Origin: Blautia luti
Lineage (GTDB): Bacteria; Bacillota; Clostridia; Lachnospirales; Lachnospiraceae
DNA length: 64,000 bases
Assembly (NCBI RefSeq): GCF_013304735.1
Contig: NZ_JAAITI010000018.1
Span: 1-64,000, forward strand
Reading direction: 5' to 3'
The position numbers and the translations under genes are program-made. Under the pieces are notes generated by a model that had not been told where the DNA came from, ran no database searches, and worked only from the letters and a program-made list of their open reading frames with translations. Of the stretch, positions 55,388 to 64,000 are shown in pieces. How positions within the stretch are numbered: the stretch's first letter is position 1; the number at the start of each line of letters is the position of its first letter.

Positions 55388-57442
55388 TTATCCGACATTT
55401 TTTGTATCGGATGTGTTTTCTGTGCTGCTTTTTTCGCTGTCAAGTTTCCACTTACTGTCAGAGAGCAGTGCATAAACAGCACGGTCATGGCTCTTGGTCA
55501 TGGCCTTTCTGGTGGAACTGTTGCTTCGCTGCACTACCGAAATCCGGTCAAAATCATCCAGTTCTTTTCCGGTAATGATCAGCTTGGTCGGATTCACGTA
55601 AACCGTATCGTACCATTCTCCGTTGATCTTCACCTGGCTGGACGGCGTAAAGTTGGTTCCCTGAATATAATAGGTATGGTCCGTCTCAGACACAACCTGA
55701 ATGGAATCCAGTGTGGTATCATAGATTCCCATACGCATCTTGGTACGCTCAAAAGGATTCTCTCCGTCGTAGGAATACTGTTTTCCATAGAGAAGGTCAT
55801 ACTGCAATGTTTCCAGATCCACCTGATAATTCTTGGTGTTTCTTCTTGCCTGATGATATTTGAAAATATTTCCCTCATGGATACCCACGCGGTCCATAAC
55901 CTCTGCTGCCATCTGGTATGCTGCAAGATTCTCTTTCTTTTTCTTAAGTCCGAAATTATCCCACATCACATACTCTGTCTGGAAGAGATATTTGTTATCC
56001 ACATCCTCCACAGTCAGTCCCATGGTCGGCAGATGGTCACCGTACATAACCAGAACCACATCCTCCGGATAATCGGCGAGCTTATCTGTCAGCTCTTTGA
56101 CAAAATTATCCATCTCATGAATCTGGTTTACGTAGTACTCCCACTTGTTGTTCAGTTCCTCGGTAGGTGCACCGGAAACTGTGATCTCCGGATTTTCCAG
56201 TACCGGTTCAGACGGATAATCCCCATGTCCCTGTACGGAAATAGTGTATACATAATCCGGGCCCTCTGTGGAATCCAGACATTTGATGATCTCATCAGTA
56301 AGCACGCTGTCCTTGGTCCAGCCCAGCGGGTTCTTCTGATTCTCATCCTTCATATACTCAGCGGAAGTAAAGGTATCAAATCCCAGATTCGGGAAAATGC
56401 TTCTTCTTCCATAGAAATTCGCCTCATTGTTATGTATGGCGTGTGTGGTATATCCCAGATTTTTCAGCACATACGGAGCACTCTCACAGGTGGTTTCCTT
56501 AAGAATACTCTTATAAGGATATTCACCCGGGCCAAAATAATGAAGGCTCATTCCGGTAATGGACTCAAACTCTGTATTGGCCGTTCCGGCTCCTACAGAC
56601 GGAACCTTGTAATAACCGGAAGAATATTCTTCCATCAGTTTCCGGAAATTCGGGATCGGGTCCTCGGAAATATCCAGATAATTTACCAGTGTGGGATCAA
56701 AAAAGGACTCCAGCTGTAAAAACAGGATATTCGGATGGCTTCCGTCTTTTGTTTCCGGAAGGTTCTCCTCGGAATTTTCGATCTTTTGGATCTCATTTTT
56801 GGAATAGTCTCTTGGAGCACTGATTCCGGTATTGAAGATCGTTGTTGCCAGACAGTAAGGATATCCGTAATCCTCATAAGCAATGGCAATGTTTCCAAAA
56901 TAATTGGAAAGTACTCTTTTTTCCAGAGCAAGCTGTGTGATTCCTCCAAAAGCAAGGATTCCAGCAAGAACCAGCGGAATATTCACCTTGTATTTCAGTT
57001 TGCCTCTGTATTTCGGCGATTTTATCAGAATGATCAGAAGGATCAGAACTGCAATGCCAAGAAGTACCGCACCGATCGTCATCTGGGTCTGTGTCAGGTA
57101 CTTCTTTGCAATGCTGAGGCCATCGGTCAGGTTCTTTACATCCGGGCCTGTAAACGGTGTGACACGGTTGAGAAGAAGAACACCGTTTACGATTCCCAGA
57201 AACAGCCATAAGCTGCCAATAAAAATACGCCAGAAAATTCTCTTTCGGAAGAGATAAACAAGCAGCATAGTCGTAAAGATAAACGCCGTATTATAAGCAA
57301 ATACAAGCGGCTTTGTGGTCATGTAGGTCCATGCCTCTGTGAACGAGTGCCTGCATATGGCCTCGATCACAAAGTACAGGACTGCACATCCCAGAGCCTG
57401 AAGTATCAGCGAAATCTTATTGAAAAAGTTACACCACTTCAT
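55388..57442 (-). CDS. LTA-synthase-family sulfatase-fold membrane enzyme
   Basis: 684 residues: about five membrane segments in the first 190, then an extracellular sulfatase fold (HPNILFLQLESFFDP; the Thr nucleophile in SVGAGTANTEFESITGMS; MYGDHLP). These enzymes add glycerol-phosphate from phosphatidylglycerol to lipoteichoic acid or related polymers. The last 100 residues carry an extra IPT/Ig-like region (YYIQGTNFTPSSQVKINGEWY), not usual for LtaS. It lies 15 bases after valS. Confidence 0.88.
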   Translation of the reverse strand: MKWCNFFNKISLILQALGCAVLYFVIEAICRHSFTEAWTYMTTKPLVFAYNTAFIFTTMLLVYLFRKRIFWRIFIGSLWLFLGIVNGVLLLNRVTPFTGPDVKNLTDGLSIAKKYLTQTQMTIGAVLLGIAVLILLIILIKSPKYRGKLKYKVNIPLVLAGILAFGGITQLALEKRVLSNYFGNIAIAYEDYGYPYCLATTIFNTGISAPRDYSKNEIQKIENSEENLPETKDGSHPNILFLQLESFFDPTLVNYLDISEDPIPNFRKLMEEYSSGYYKVPSVGAGTANTEFESITGMSLHYFGPGEYPYKSILKETTCESAPYVLKNLGYTTHAIHNNEANFYGRRSIFPNLGFDTFTSAEYMKDENQKNPLGWTKDSVLTDEIIKCLDSTEGPDYVYTISVQGHGDYPSEPVLENPEITVSGAPTEELNNKWEYYVNQIHEMDNFVKELTDKLADYPEDVVLVMYGDHLPTMGLTVEDVDNKYLFQTEYVMWDNFGLKKKKENLAAYQMAAEVMDRVGIHEGNIFKYHQARRNTKNYQVDLETLQYDLLYGKQYSYDGENPFERTKMRMGIYDTTLDSIQVVSETDHTYYIQGTNFTPSSQVKINGEWYDTVYVNPTKLIITGKELDDFDRISVVQRSNSSTRKAMTKSHDRAVYALLSDSKWKLDSEKSSTENTSDTKNVG

Positions 57443-57457
57443 TAAAACACTCCTTCG

Positions 57458-60112
57458 TTATTTCACCATCTGTGTTAACTGCAGGTTCACTTTCTCTTTC
57501 ATCTCTTTGTATTTCTCAAGTTTCTCATTCTCTGCCTCTACCTTTGCTGCAGGTGCCTTGTTCACAAAGTTCGGGTTGTTCAGCATTCCCTCACAGCGGG
57601 CGATCTCTTTTGTAAGACGCTCCTGCTCTTTTGTGAGACGCTCGATCTCTTTTTCACGGTCGATCAGGTCTTCCAGCGGCAGATATACCACACCGTCTGC
57701 TACAACGATGGATACCGCATCCTCGCCGATTCCGCTCTTATCCTGCTGCACATGGATCTCTTTTGCAAACGCAAGGTTTGTAAAGGATCTCTTGCAGGAC
57801 TCAAAACGTGCACAGCTCTCTGCGTCCTTGCCTACGATGTAGATATTTGTCTTTCTGTTCTGCGGTACGTTCATCTCATTTCTGGTGTTACGGATTCCAC
57901 GTACAACTTCCTGGAAACTTGCAACTGCTTTCTCAGCATCTGCAAAGTTCATCTCGTCTTTGTATACCGGCCAGTCAGAGATCATGATAGACTCTTCCTC
58001 TGGAAGCAGTGTGCAGTAGATCTCTTCTGTGATAAACGGCATGAACGGATGAAGAAGCTTCAGTCCCTGTGTCAGTGCAGTACGAAGTGTCCACAGTGCA
58101 TCGTTTGCTGCTGCCGGGTTCTCCTCTGCTTTCCACAGTCTTACTTTGGCCATCTCGATATACCAGTCACAGAGCTCATCCCACAGGAAGTCATAAACTT
58201 TCTGTACAGCGATTCCAAGCTCATATTTATCCATGTTCTCGGTAACATCGCGGATCACGGTGTTAAGTCTGGAAAGGATCCATTTATCCTCGTTGCAAAG
58301 AGCGTTCAGATCTTTCGGCTCTGTTACGGTCTTTCCTTCCAGGTTCATCATAATGAAACGGGATGCATTCCAGATCTTATTTGCAAAGTTACGGCTGGAC
58401 TCTACACGCTCCCAGTAGAAACGCATGTCATTTCCAGGTGCATTACCTGTCATCAGAGTCAGACGAAGTGCATCTGCACCGTATTTATCGATAACTTCCA
58501 GCGGATCGATACCGTTTCCAAGGGATTTACTCATCTTACGTCCTTGGGAGTCACGTACCAGGCCGTGGATCAGTACATGGTGGAACGGAGTCTCACCGGT
58601 CTGCTCCAGTGCGGAAAATACCATACGGATAACCCAGAAGAAGATGATATCATATCCGGTTACCAGAACATCTGTCGGATAGAAGTACTCAAGCTCCGGT
58701 GTCTTATCCGGCCATCCAAGCGTGGAGAATGGCCACAGTGCGGAACTGAACCAGGTATCCAGAGTGTCCTCATCCTGGTGCATATGTGTGCATCCGCATT
58801 TCGGGCACTTCTCAGGCATTTCTCTTGCAACAACCATCTCACCGCACTCATCGCAGTAATAAGCCGGGATTCTGTGTCCCCACCAGAGCTGACGGGAAAT
58901 ACACCAGTCACGAATGTTCTCCAGCCAATGCAGGTAAGTTTTGTCAAAACGTGCCGGAACAAACTGAAGATTTCCGTCGTCCAGAGTCTTGATAGCAGCT
59001 TTTGCCATTTCATCCATTTTTACAAACCACTGTGGTTTGATCATTGGCTCTACGGTTGTACCGCAGCGATCATGGGTACCAACGTTGTGACTGTGCGGAA
59101 CAACTTTTACAAGGAGTCCCTGCTCTTTCAGGTCTTCTACCATGGCCTTACGTGCCTCGTAACGGTCCATACCTGCATATTTTCCGCCAAGGCTGTTGAT
59201 GGTGGCATCATCATTTAAGATGTTGATCTCCTCAAGGTTATGACGGCGTCCAACCTCAAAGTCGTTGGGGTCGTGTGCCGGTGTGATCTTAACGCAGCCT
59301 GTTCCGAATTCCTTGTCAACATACTCATCGGCAATAACCGGGATCTCTCTGTCTGTAAGAGGAAGCTTCAGCATCTTTCCTACAAGGTCTTTATATCTTT
59401 CATCCTCCGGGTTTACAGCAACTGCTGTATCGCCGAGAAGTGTCTCCGGACGTGTGGTTGCGATCTCAACGAAACGTCCTTCCTCACCTACGATCGGATA
59501 ATTGATGTGCCAGAAAAATCCGTCCTGGTCCTCATGTACAACCTCCGCGTCAGAAATAGAAGTCTGGCATACCGGACACCAGTTGATGATCCTGGAACCT
59601 TTGTAAATATATCCTTTCTCATAGAGACGGATAAATACCTCCTGAACAGCCTTGGAACAGCCCTCATCCATGGTAAAACGCTCGCGCTCCCAGTCTGCGG
59701 ATGCACCCAGTTTTTTCAGCTGGTTGATGATCTTTCCGCCGTACTCTTCTTTCCATGCCCAGGCATGTTTCATAAACTCGTCACGGCCAATCTCGTTCTT
59801 GTCGATTCCCTCTTTACGAAGTTTCTCTGTTACCTTAACCTCTGTAGCGATGGCTGCGTGGTCAGTTCCCGGCTGCCAGAGAGCCTCGTAGCCCTGCATT
59901 CTCTTGAAACGGATCAGGATATCCTGCATGGTCTCATCCAGTGCATGGCCCATATGCAGCTGTCCGGTTACATTGGGCGGCGGCATTACGATTGTGAAAG
60001 GTTTTTTGTCCGGATTTACTTTTGCATGGAAGTATCCGTTGTCCATCCATTTTTTGTACAGACGATCCTCAATACCCTTGGGATCATAAGTCTTTGCAAG
60101 TTCTTTGCTCAT
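57458..60112 (-). CDS. valS: Valyl-tRNA synthetase
   Basis: 884 residues from MSKELAKTYDPKGIEDRLYKKW, with AGGAGGAAA upstream. Class I motifs PPPNVTGQLHMGHAL and GRKMSKSLGNG, an editing domain, and the C-terminal coiled coil are all present. Under T-box control, so expression rises when tRNA-Val is uncharged. Confidence 0.97.
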   Translation of the reverse strand: MSKELAKTYDPKGIEDRLYKKWMDNGYFHAKVNPDKKPFTIVMPPPNVTGQLHMGHALDETMQDILIRFKRMQGYEALWQPGTDHAAIATEVKVTEKLRKEGIDKNEIGRDEFMKHAWAWKEEYGGKIINQLKKLGASADWERERFTMDEGCSKAVQEVFIRLYEKGYIYKGSRIINWCPVCQTSISDAEVVHEDQDGFFWHINYPIVGEEGRFVEIATTRPETLLGDTAVAVNPEDERYKDLVGKMLKLPLTDREIPVIADEYVDKEFGTGCVKITPAHDPNDFEVGRRHNLEEINILNDDATINSLGGKYAGMDRYEARKAMVEDLKEQGLLVKVVPHSHNVGTHDRCGTTVEPMIKPQWFVKMDEMAKAAIKTLDDGNLQFVPARFDKTYLHWLENIRDWCISRQLWWGHRIPAYYCDECGEMVVAREMPEKCPKCGCTHMHQDEDTLDTWFSSALWPFSTLGWPDKTPELEYFYPTDVLVTGYDIIFFWVIRMVFSALEQTGETPFHHVLIHGLVRDSQGRKMSKSLGNGIDPLEVIDKYGADALRLTLMTGNAPGNDMRFYWERVESSRNFANKIWNASRFIMMNLEGKTVTEPKDLNALCNEDKWILSRLNTVIRDVTENMDKYELGIAVQKVYDFLWDELCDWYIEMAKVRLWKAEENPAAANDALWTLRTALTQGLKLLHPFMPFITEEIYCTLLPEEESIMISDWPVYKDEMNFADAEKAVASFQEVVRGIRNTRNEMNVPQNRKTNIYIVGKDAESCARFESCKRSFTNLAFAKEIHVQQDKSGIGEDAVSIVVADGVVYLPLEDLIDREKEIERLTKEQERLTKEIARCEGMLNNPNFVNKAPAAKVEAENEKLEKYKEMKEKVNLQLTQMVK

Positions 60113-60203
60113 GTTTTCCTCCTGAATCTTTCTTGGGATCAAGCTGTCTTTTTCGGCAGCTCTTTCTGATTATGGGAGCTTTAAAGCGCTCCTGTTTTCT
60201 GCA

Positions 60204-60530
60204 AGAAAAAACACGCCCTCCACACCAAAGCTAACAACTCCTGTGCGAAGGGCGATCATTCTCGCGGTACCACCTTCATTATCCGGGAAAAATATCTTAT
60301 CTACTGTTCCCGTCTATCTCTTGTCCCTTAACGCGGGGTACGTGAAAACCTACGCAGCAGCTTCTGTGTCTGTTCTACACTTCTGCCTTCAGTCTCCCGG
60401 CTCCTAAACTACCTTCTGCAGTCTTCCATCTGAAAATGCCTTCCAGCCTGCGCTCCTTCTGCGTCCGTGCATTTCTCTCTGTCAGCGTATTCCTGCATAC
60501 TCCTCTTATTCAACGCCTTTACCATGTTCC
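60204..60530 (-). ncRNA. T-box riboswitch of valS
   Basis: The T-box core GGTGGTACCGCG is at 60263-60274. It is followed by a terminator stem CGCCCTTCGCACAGG ... GTGTGGAGGGCG (60214-60254) and a U-run. Upstream about 230 bases form the Stem I and Stem II region. When uncharged tRNA-Val binds, the antiterminator forms and valS and the next gene are read. I could not fix the specifier codon with certainty; GTN is expected. Confidence 0.92.
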
Positions 60531-60531
60531 T

Positions 60532-60560
60532 ACTATAATGAAATTTTCTTTTTTTGTCAA
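60532..60560 (-). promoter_or_regulatory. Promoter of the valS T-box transcript
   Basis: TTGACA (60555-60560), 17 bases, TATAGT (60532-60537) on the minus strand. Confidence 0.88.
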
Positions 60561-60566
60561 GACGGA

Positions 60567-60611
60567 GGCCTGCATTTCCAGGGATTTCACATATTTCCCT
60601 GTATGCAGGCC
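60567..60611. terminator. Stem-loop between the permease gene and the valS promoter
   Basis: GGCCTGCAT/ATGCAGGCC with inner CAGGGA/TCCCTG pairs. It lacks a U-run on the minus strand and abuts the valS promoter, so termination strength is uncertain. Confidence 0.55.
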
Positions 60612-60631
60612 TTCTTCTCATTTCCGTATTT

Positions 60632-63600
60632 TTATTCTACGCTCTTCAGTGACTCTACCATATCGATCTTTTTCAGTTTGAAATGCATTACCATATTTAC
60701 AAACATGGAAAATCCAAAGGTGATAATGCCGCTGTAGATAAAGCTTGGTGTCTTGATATTTCGTCCGAACATTACCGCATCTACCTCAACGGTTGTGATC
60801 ACATACCGGTGAAGGAAGATTCCGAACACTGCACCTACCAGGATTCCTATGATGGACAGAAGGATATTTTCCCGGAATACATACTGGGAAACCTCGCCAT
60901 CATAAAATCCCAAGACCTTCAATGTTGCAAGCTCTCTCTGACGCTCTGTGATATTGATGTTGTTCAGATTATACAGTACCACAAATGCCAGCATTCCGGC
61001 GGAAATGATCAGAACCCAGATTACGGTTCCCAGGGATCCAAGCATTCGCTCTACCTGACCAGCTGTACTGCTTGTGTAGCTGATACTTAAAGCTGCCGGA
61101 TATTTCAGGATTTCATTTCCCAGAGTTTCCAGATCACTCTTGGCGTCTTCTTTCATGGTGTATACTGTACTTGAATACTCCGGTTTCTCTCCGAATGTTT
61201 TTTCGTAGCAGGATGGGGTCATGTAAACGTAATGTCCCATATAGTTCTCCGTAACAGCAGTGATCTTCACCTTATACTTCCTGTTGTCTTTCTCCAGTGT
61301 GATCTCGTCTCCTGCCTTCACTCCCATAAGAGAAGCCGTTTTTTCACAGATCACCGCTCCGTCATCGGTAAGCTCATACTGCTCATGGGATTTTCGATCC
61401 CGCAGGGTAACATCCTCTTTGAAGTTTTCCAGATTTTCCGGAACATACACATAAACACTGACATTTCCCTTTTCTTTCGGTGCCGTCATCTTGGTAAGCT
61501 GCACGCGGGTATAGTGGTCGATTTCGCTGTTTCCATCCAGGAATTTCAGAAGATCCCTTTCCTGGCTGTCTGTGGCATCCTCATCATTGATCACCATGGC
61601 ATCGTAATGCTGGATCTGATCATACTGAAGAATCGCAATATCCATAATGGAGTCATAAAGTCCGAATCCTACAAGCATCAGTCCCATGCTTCCTGCAATT
61701 CCGAAAATGGTCATAAAAAGACGTTTCTTATAACGGAAAAGATTTCGCATGGACGATTTCCAGGAAAAGCTCAGATGCTTCCATATAAAGCCGATCCGCT
61801 CAATAAGGATCCGTTTTCCTTCTTTCGGTGCAGGCGGCCGCATCAGGGATGCCGGTGTCTCTGCCAGAGTCTTTACGCAGGAAAAAAGTGTTGCACCCAT
61901 AGTACAGATCACTGCTGCTCCGGAAGCGATCAGTGCATAGCTCATCTCATAATCCAGTTGCATGTAATCACCGATATTCCAGTACATGATCCCGTAGGCC
62001 TGGATAATGATAAACGGAAAAACCTTTTCTCCAAAAAGTACTCCTACGATACTTCCGCCTACTGTAGCCAGGAATGCATAGCTGAGATACTTGGATGCAA
62101 TGGCTGCTTTTCCGTAGCCCAGCGCCTTCATGGTTCCGATCTGGGTTCGCTGCTCCTCCACCATTCGTGTCATCGTGGTAAGACTGATCAGCGCCGCCAC
62201 CAGGAAAAATATCATTGGGAAAACCTTTCCGATGTTTTTCAGCCGCTCTGCGTTATCACCAAAATCCGAGTATTCCGGAAGGTCATTGCGATCTGTGATG
62301 ATCCACTCCGGTGTTTCAATATCATCTACCTCTTTCTGGGCATCATCGATCTTCTGCTGGGCTTCCGCAATTTTATCATCGGCCTCTTTTTTGCCATCCT
62401 GATATTCTTTCTTTCCATCGGAAAGCTTCTTTTTTGCGTCCTCCAGATCTTTTTTTGCATCTTTTAATTTTTGTTCGTTTTCCCGGATCTCTTTTTCACC
62501 ATCCAGAAGCTTCTGTTCACTTGCATCCAGTTCAGCCTGACTGCTGGTAAGCTTTTCCGTATTTGCCTGGATCTCTGCCTGGCCTGCATTTAACTGTGCC
62601 TGCTTTTCCTCCAGCTGCTGCTGCCCGGAGCTAAGCTGGGCTCTGGCTGAATCCAGCTGGCTCTGGCCGTCATCCAGAGTTGCCTGGTTTGCCGTAATTT
62701 CTTCTTTTGCCGCTGAAAGCTCTGTTTTCTTTGCCTCCAGCTCTTTCTTTCCTTTGTCCAGTTCTTCCTGGCCTGCGTTCAGCTGCGCCTCTGTCCCGAA
62801 AAGTGTCTCTTCCTGCTCTTCGATCTGACTGAAGCCCTCATTGATCTGACTGAGGCTGCTTTCCAGTTCAGCCCGGGTCTGAGCCAACTCTGATTTTTTC
62901 GCTGTAAGCTCTGACTGCGCCTCGTCGATCTGTGCCTGACCGGCATTTATCTGTTCTTCCATTGCACTGATCTGGCCATTTAATGTCTGGATCTGCATGG
63001 AAAGCTCCGCCAGCTCTTCCTCAGTTTTTCCTTCTTCCGCACCGGCATCATACTGCGCCTGCAGTTCCGCCGCCTGACTGCTTAATGCCTCTTTCTGGCT
63101 GGTCAGTTCATCCAGCTGTGCCTGCTGCCCGGAAAGAGCTTCTTCACTGGAACTGATCTGAGTTTCGCCCTCGGAAACCTGTGCAAGTCCTGCCTCACAC
63201 TGTTCTTTCTGACTGGTAAGAGTTGCCTTTGTTTCTTTGATCGTATTCTTTCCAGCTTCCAGCTGTTCCCTTCCGCTGTCAAGCTCAGCCTGTTTGCTTT
63301 CCAGCGTTTCCTCCGCTTCCCTGATCTGAGCCTCACCGTCACTTAACTGCTGTTTTGCGGCATTTAGCTGTTCGTATCCGGCAGTCAGCTCTGACTGCTT
63401 CTCATTTATCTGTGCCTCGGAGTCGGCAAGCTGGGATCTGGCAGAATTTAACTGGGACAGACCGTCTTCCACCTGCTGTTTTGCGCTGTTAAGCTGAGAC
63501 CATCCATCTGCGATCTGCTGCCTGCCGTCAGCAAGCTGCTGTTTTCCATCGGTCAGCTCCTTTTTTGCATCACTAAGCTGCTGTTTTCCATCTTCGTACT

Positions 63601-64000
63601 CTTTTTTTCCATCGTCATACTCTTTCTGTCCATCGTCCAGCTTTTTCTTCGCATCACTGAGCTTTTCTTCTGATTCCTTCTTTCCGTCCTCAAGCTCTTT
63701 TCTGGCGTCATCCAGCTTTTCATTGGCTTCTGCGACGACCTCATCGTAGCGCAGGCTGCACTGTTCTTTTTCGATACCTTCCACACGCTTCCGTATCTTT
63801 TCGATAAGATTGTCGTAGGCATCGGTATAGCTGATCACATCCCCGGATTCATGTACCATAATATAGATCTGGGTAAAAGCCTCCTGATCAAAATCCTCCG
63901 GAAGAATGTATCCGAAGCCGCTGATCTCACCGGATCCAAGAGTCGTATTTCCTCTGTTAAATGAAATATAAAGAGGGCTGCTTCCGATTCCCACAACTGT
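60632..64000 (-). CDS. FtsX-type ABC transporter permease with a long coiled-coil insert (5' end outside)
   Basis: About 1120 residues lie in the window and the N-terminus is missing. Residues about 90-540 form a nearly unbroken extracellular coiled coil with repeating L-x-D/A-G/A-x-x-Q/E units (DGKQQLADGRQQIADG; LDSGREQLEAGK). Two FtsX blocks follow: about 575-700 (VFPMIFFLVAALISLTTMTRMVEEQRTQIGTMKALGYGK) and the C-terminal 130 (NINITERQRELATLKVLGFYDGEV). The matching ATPase is probably next to it outside the window. Substrate unknown; such permeases may drive wall remodelling or peptide/lipid handling and not transport. Confidence 0.88.
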   Translation of the reverse strand, partial: TVVGIGSSPLYISFNRGNTTLGSGEISGFGYILPEDFDQEAFTQIYIMVHESGDVISYTDAYDNLIEKIRKRVEGIEKEQCSLRYDEVVAEANEKLDDARKELEDGKKESEEKLSDAKKKLDDGQKEYDDGKKEYEDGKQQLSDAKKELTDGKQQLADGRQQIADGWSQLNSAKQQVEDGLSQLNSARSQLADSEAQINEKQSELTAGYEQLNAAKQQLSDGEAQIREAEETLESKQAELDSGREQLEAGKNTIKETKATLTSQKEQCEAGLAQVSEGETQISSSEEALSGQQAQLDELTSQKEALSSQAAELQAQYDAGAEEGKTEEELAELSMQIQTLNGQISAMEEQINAGQAQIDEAQSELTAKKSELAQTRAELESSLSQINEGFSQIEEQEETLFGTEAQLNAGQEELDKGKKELEAKKTELSAAKEEITANQATLDDGQSQLDSARAQLSSGQQQLEEKQAQLNAGQAEIQANTEKLTSSQAELDASEQKLLDGEKEIRENEQKLKDAKKDLEDAKKKLSDGKKEYQDGKKEADDKIAEAQQKIDDAQKEVDDIETPEWIITDRNDLPEYSDFGDNAERLKNIGKVFPMIFFLVAALISLTTMTRMVEEQRTQIGTMKALGYGKAAIASKYLSYAFLATVGGSIVGVLFGEKVFPFIIIQAYGIMYWNIGDYMQLDYEMSYALIASGAAVICTMGATLFSCVKTLAETPASLMRPPAPKEGKRILIERIGFIWKHLSFSWKSSMRNLFRYKKRLFMTIFGIAGSMGLMLVGFGLYDSIMDIAILQYDQIQHYDAMVINDEDATDSQERDLLKFLDGNSEIDHYTRVQLTKMTAPKEKGNVSVYVYVPENLENFKEDVTLRDRKSHEQYELTDDGAVICEKTASLMGVKAGDEITLEKDNRKYKVKITAVTENYMGHYVYMTPSCYEKTFGEKPEYSSTVYTMKEDAKSDLETLGNEILKYPAALSISYTSSTAGQVERMLGSLGTVIWVLIISAGMLAFVVLYNLNNINITERQRELATLKVLGFYDGEVSQYVFRENILLSIIGILVGAVFGIFLHRYVITTVEVDAVMFGRNIKTPSFIYSGIITFGFSMFVNMVMHFKLKKIDMVESLKSVE

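Noticed and set aside
57752-59218. Long open frame opposite valS
   Set aside because: Antisense to a complete valyl-tRNA synthetase; no ribosome-binding site or protein-like pattern.

Overview
The window looks like chromosomal core DNA of a low-to-mid GC, spore-forming Firmicute, most likely a gut Lachnospiraceae (Blautia/Dorea-like). The support is a fused clostridial-type PurL, a K+-dependent Na+-type pyrophosphatase, spoIIA-sigF and spoVA sporulation genes, an enlarged L17 protein, a T-box before valS, and vegetative promoters of TTGACA-N17-TATAAT type. This is inferred from gene content and protein character, not from a database search. I see no phage, insertion sequence, CRISPR array or rRNA.

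Layout. 1-12.6 kb: a truncated tRNA-Val, purL with a divergent LysR gene, an hyp-csoR-mrp operon divergent from xpt, then a tight minus-strand operon (GDPD-like protein, murT, gatD, a short WYL-type regulator without the WYL core, a sugar-binding lipoprotein). 12.6-34.9 kb: the ribosomal-protein super-cluster on the minus strand (S10, spc and alpha operons). It is interrupted between infA and rpmJ by about 5.8 kb (16.3-22.1 kb) holding a DUF1275 membrane protein, a TreR-like GntR regulator, an NSS-family Na+ symporter and a large surface lipoprotein. The alpha operon (rpmJ-rpsM-rpsK-rpsD-rpoA-rplQ) has its own promoter and structured RNA between genes.

34.9-40.1 kb: tcdA-murB-rapZ-whiA-crh-like HPr, followed by a signal-peptidase-like membrane protein that has lost its catalytic residues. 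40.2-43.2 kb: spoVAB-AC-AD-AE-AA behind a sigma-G-type promoter, with AA last instead of first. 43.3-50 kb: hppA, an orphan siroheme reductase with a divergent LysR regulator, a dicarboxylate/amino-acid symporter and an rmlD-like reductase. 50-60.6 kb: a preQ1-I riboswitch and queT, spoIIAA-spoIIAB-sigF, a zinc-ribbon/TPR membrane protein, a 50-residue protein overlapping folC, folC, an LTA-synthase-like enzyme, and valS under a T-box. 60.6-64 kb: the C-terminal 1,100 or so residues of a FtsX-type permease with a very long coiled coil.

No single undescribed defence or biosynthetic system stands out. The most interesting items are regulatory RNAs (rpmJ-rpsM, rplQ and S10 leaders), protein variants that lost catalytic residues (HPr Glu15, SPase-like protein), gene-order changes (split ribosomal cluster, permuted spoVA), and the murT-gatD operon with an unusual regulator.
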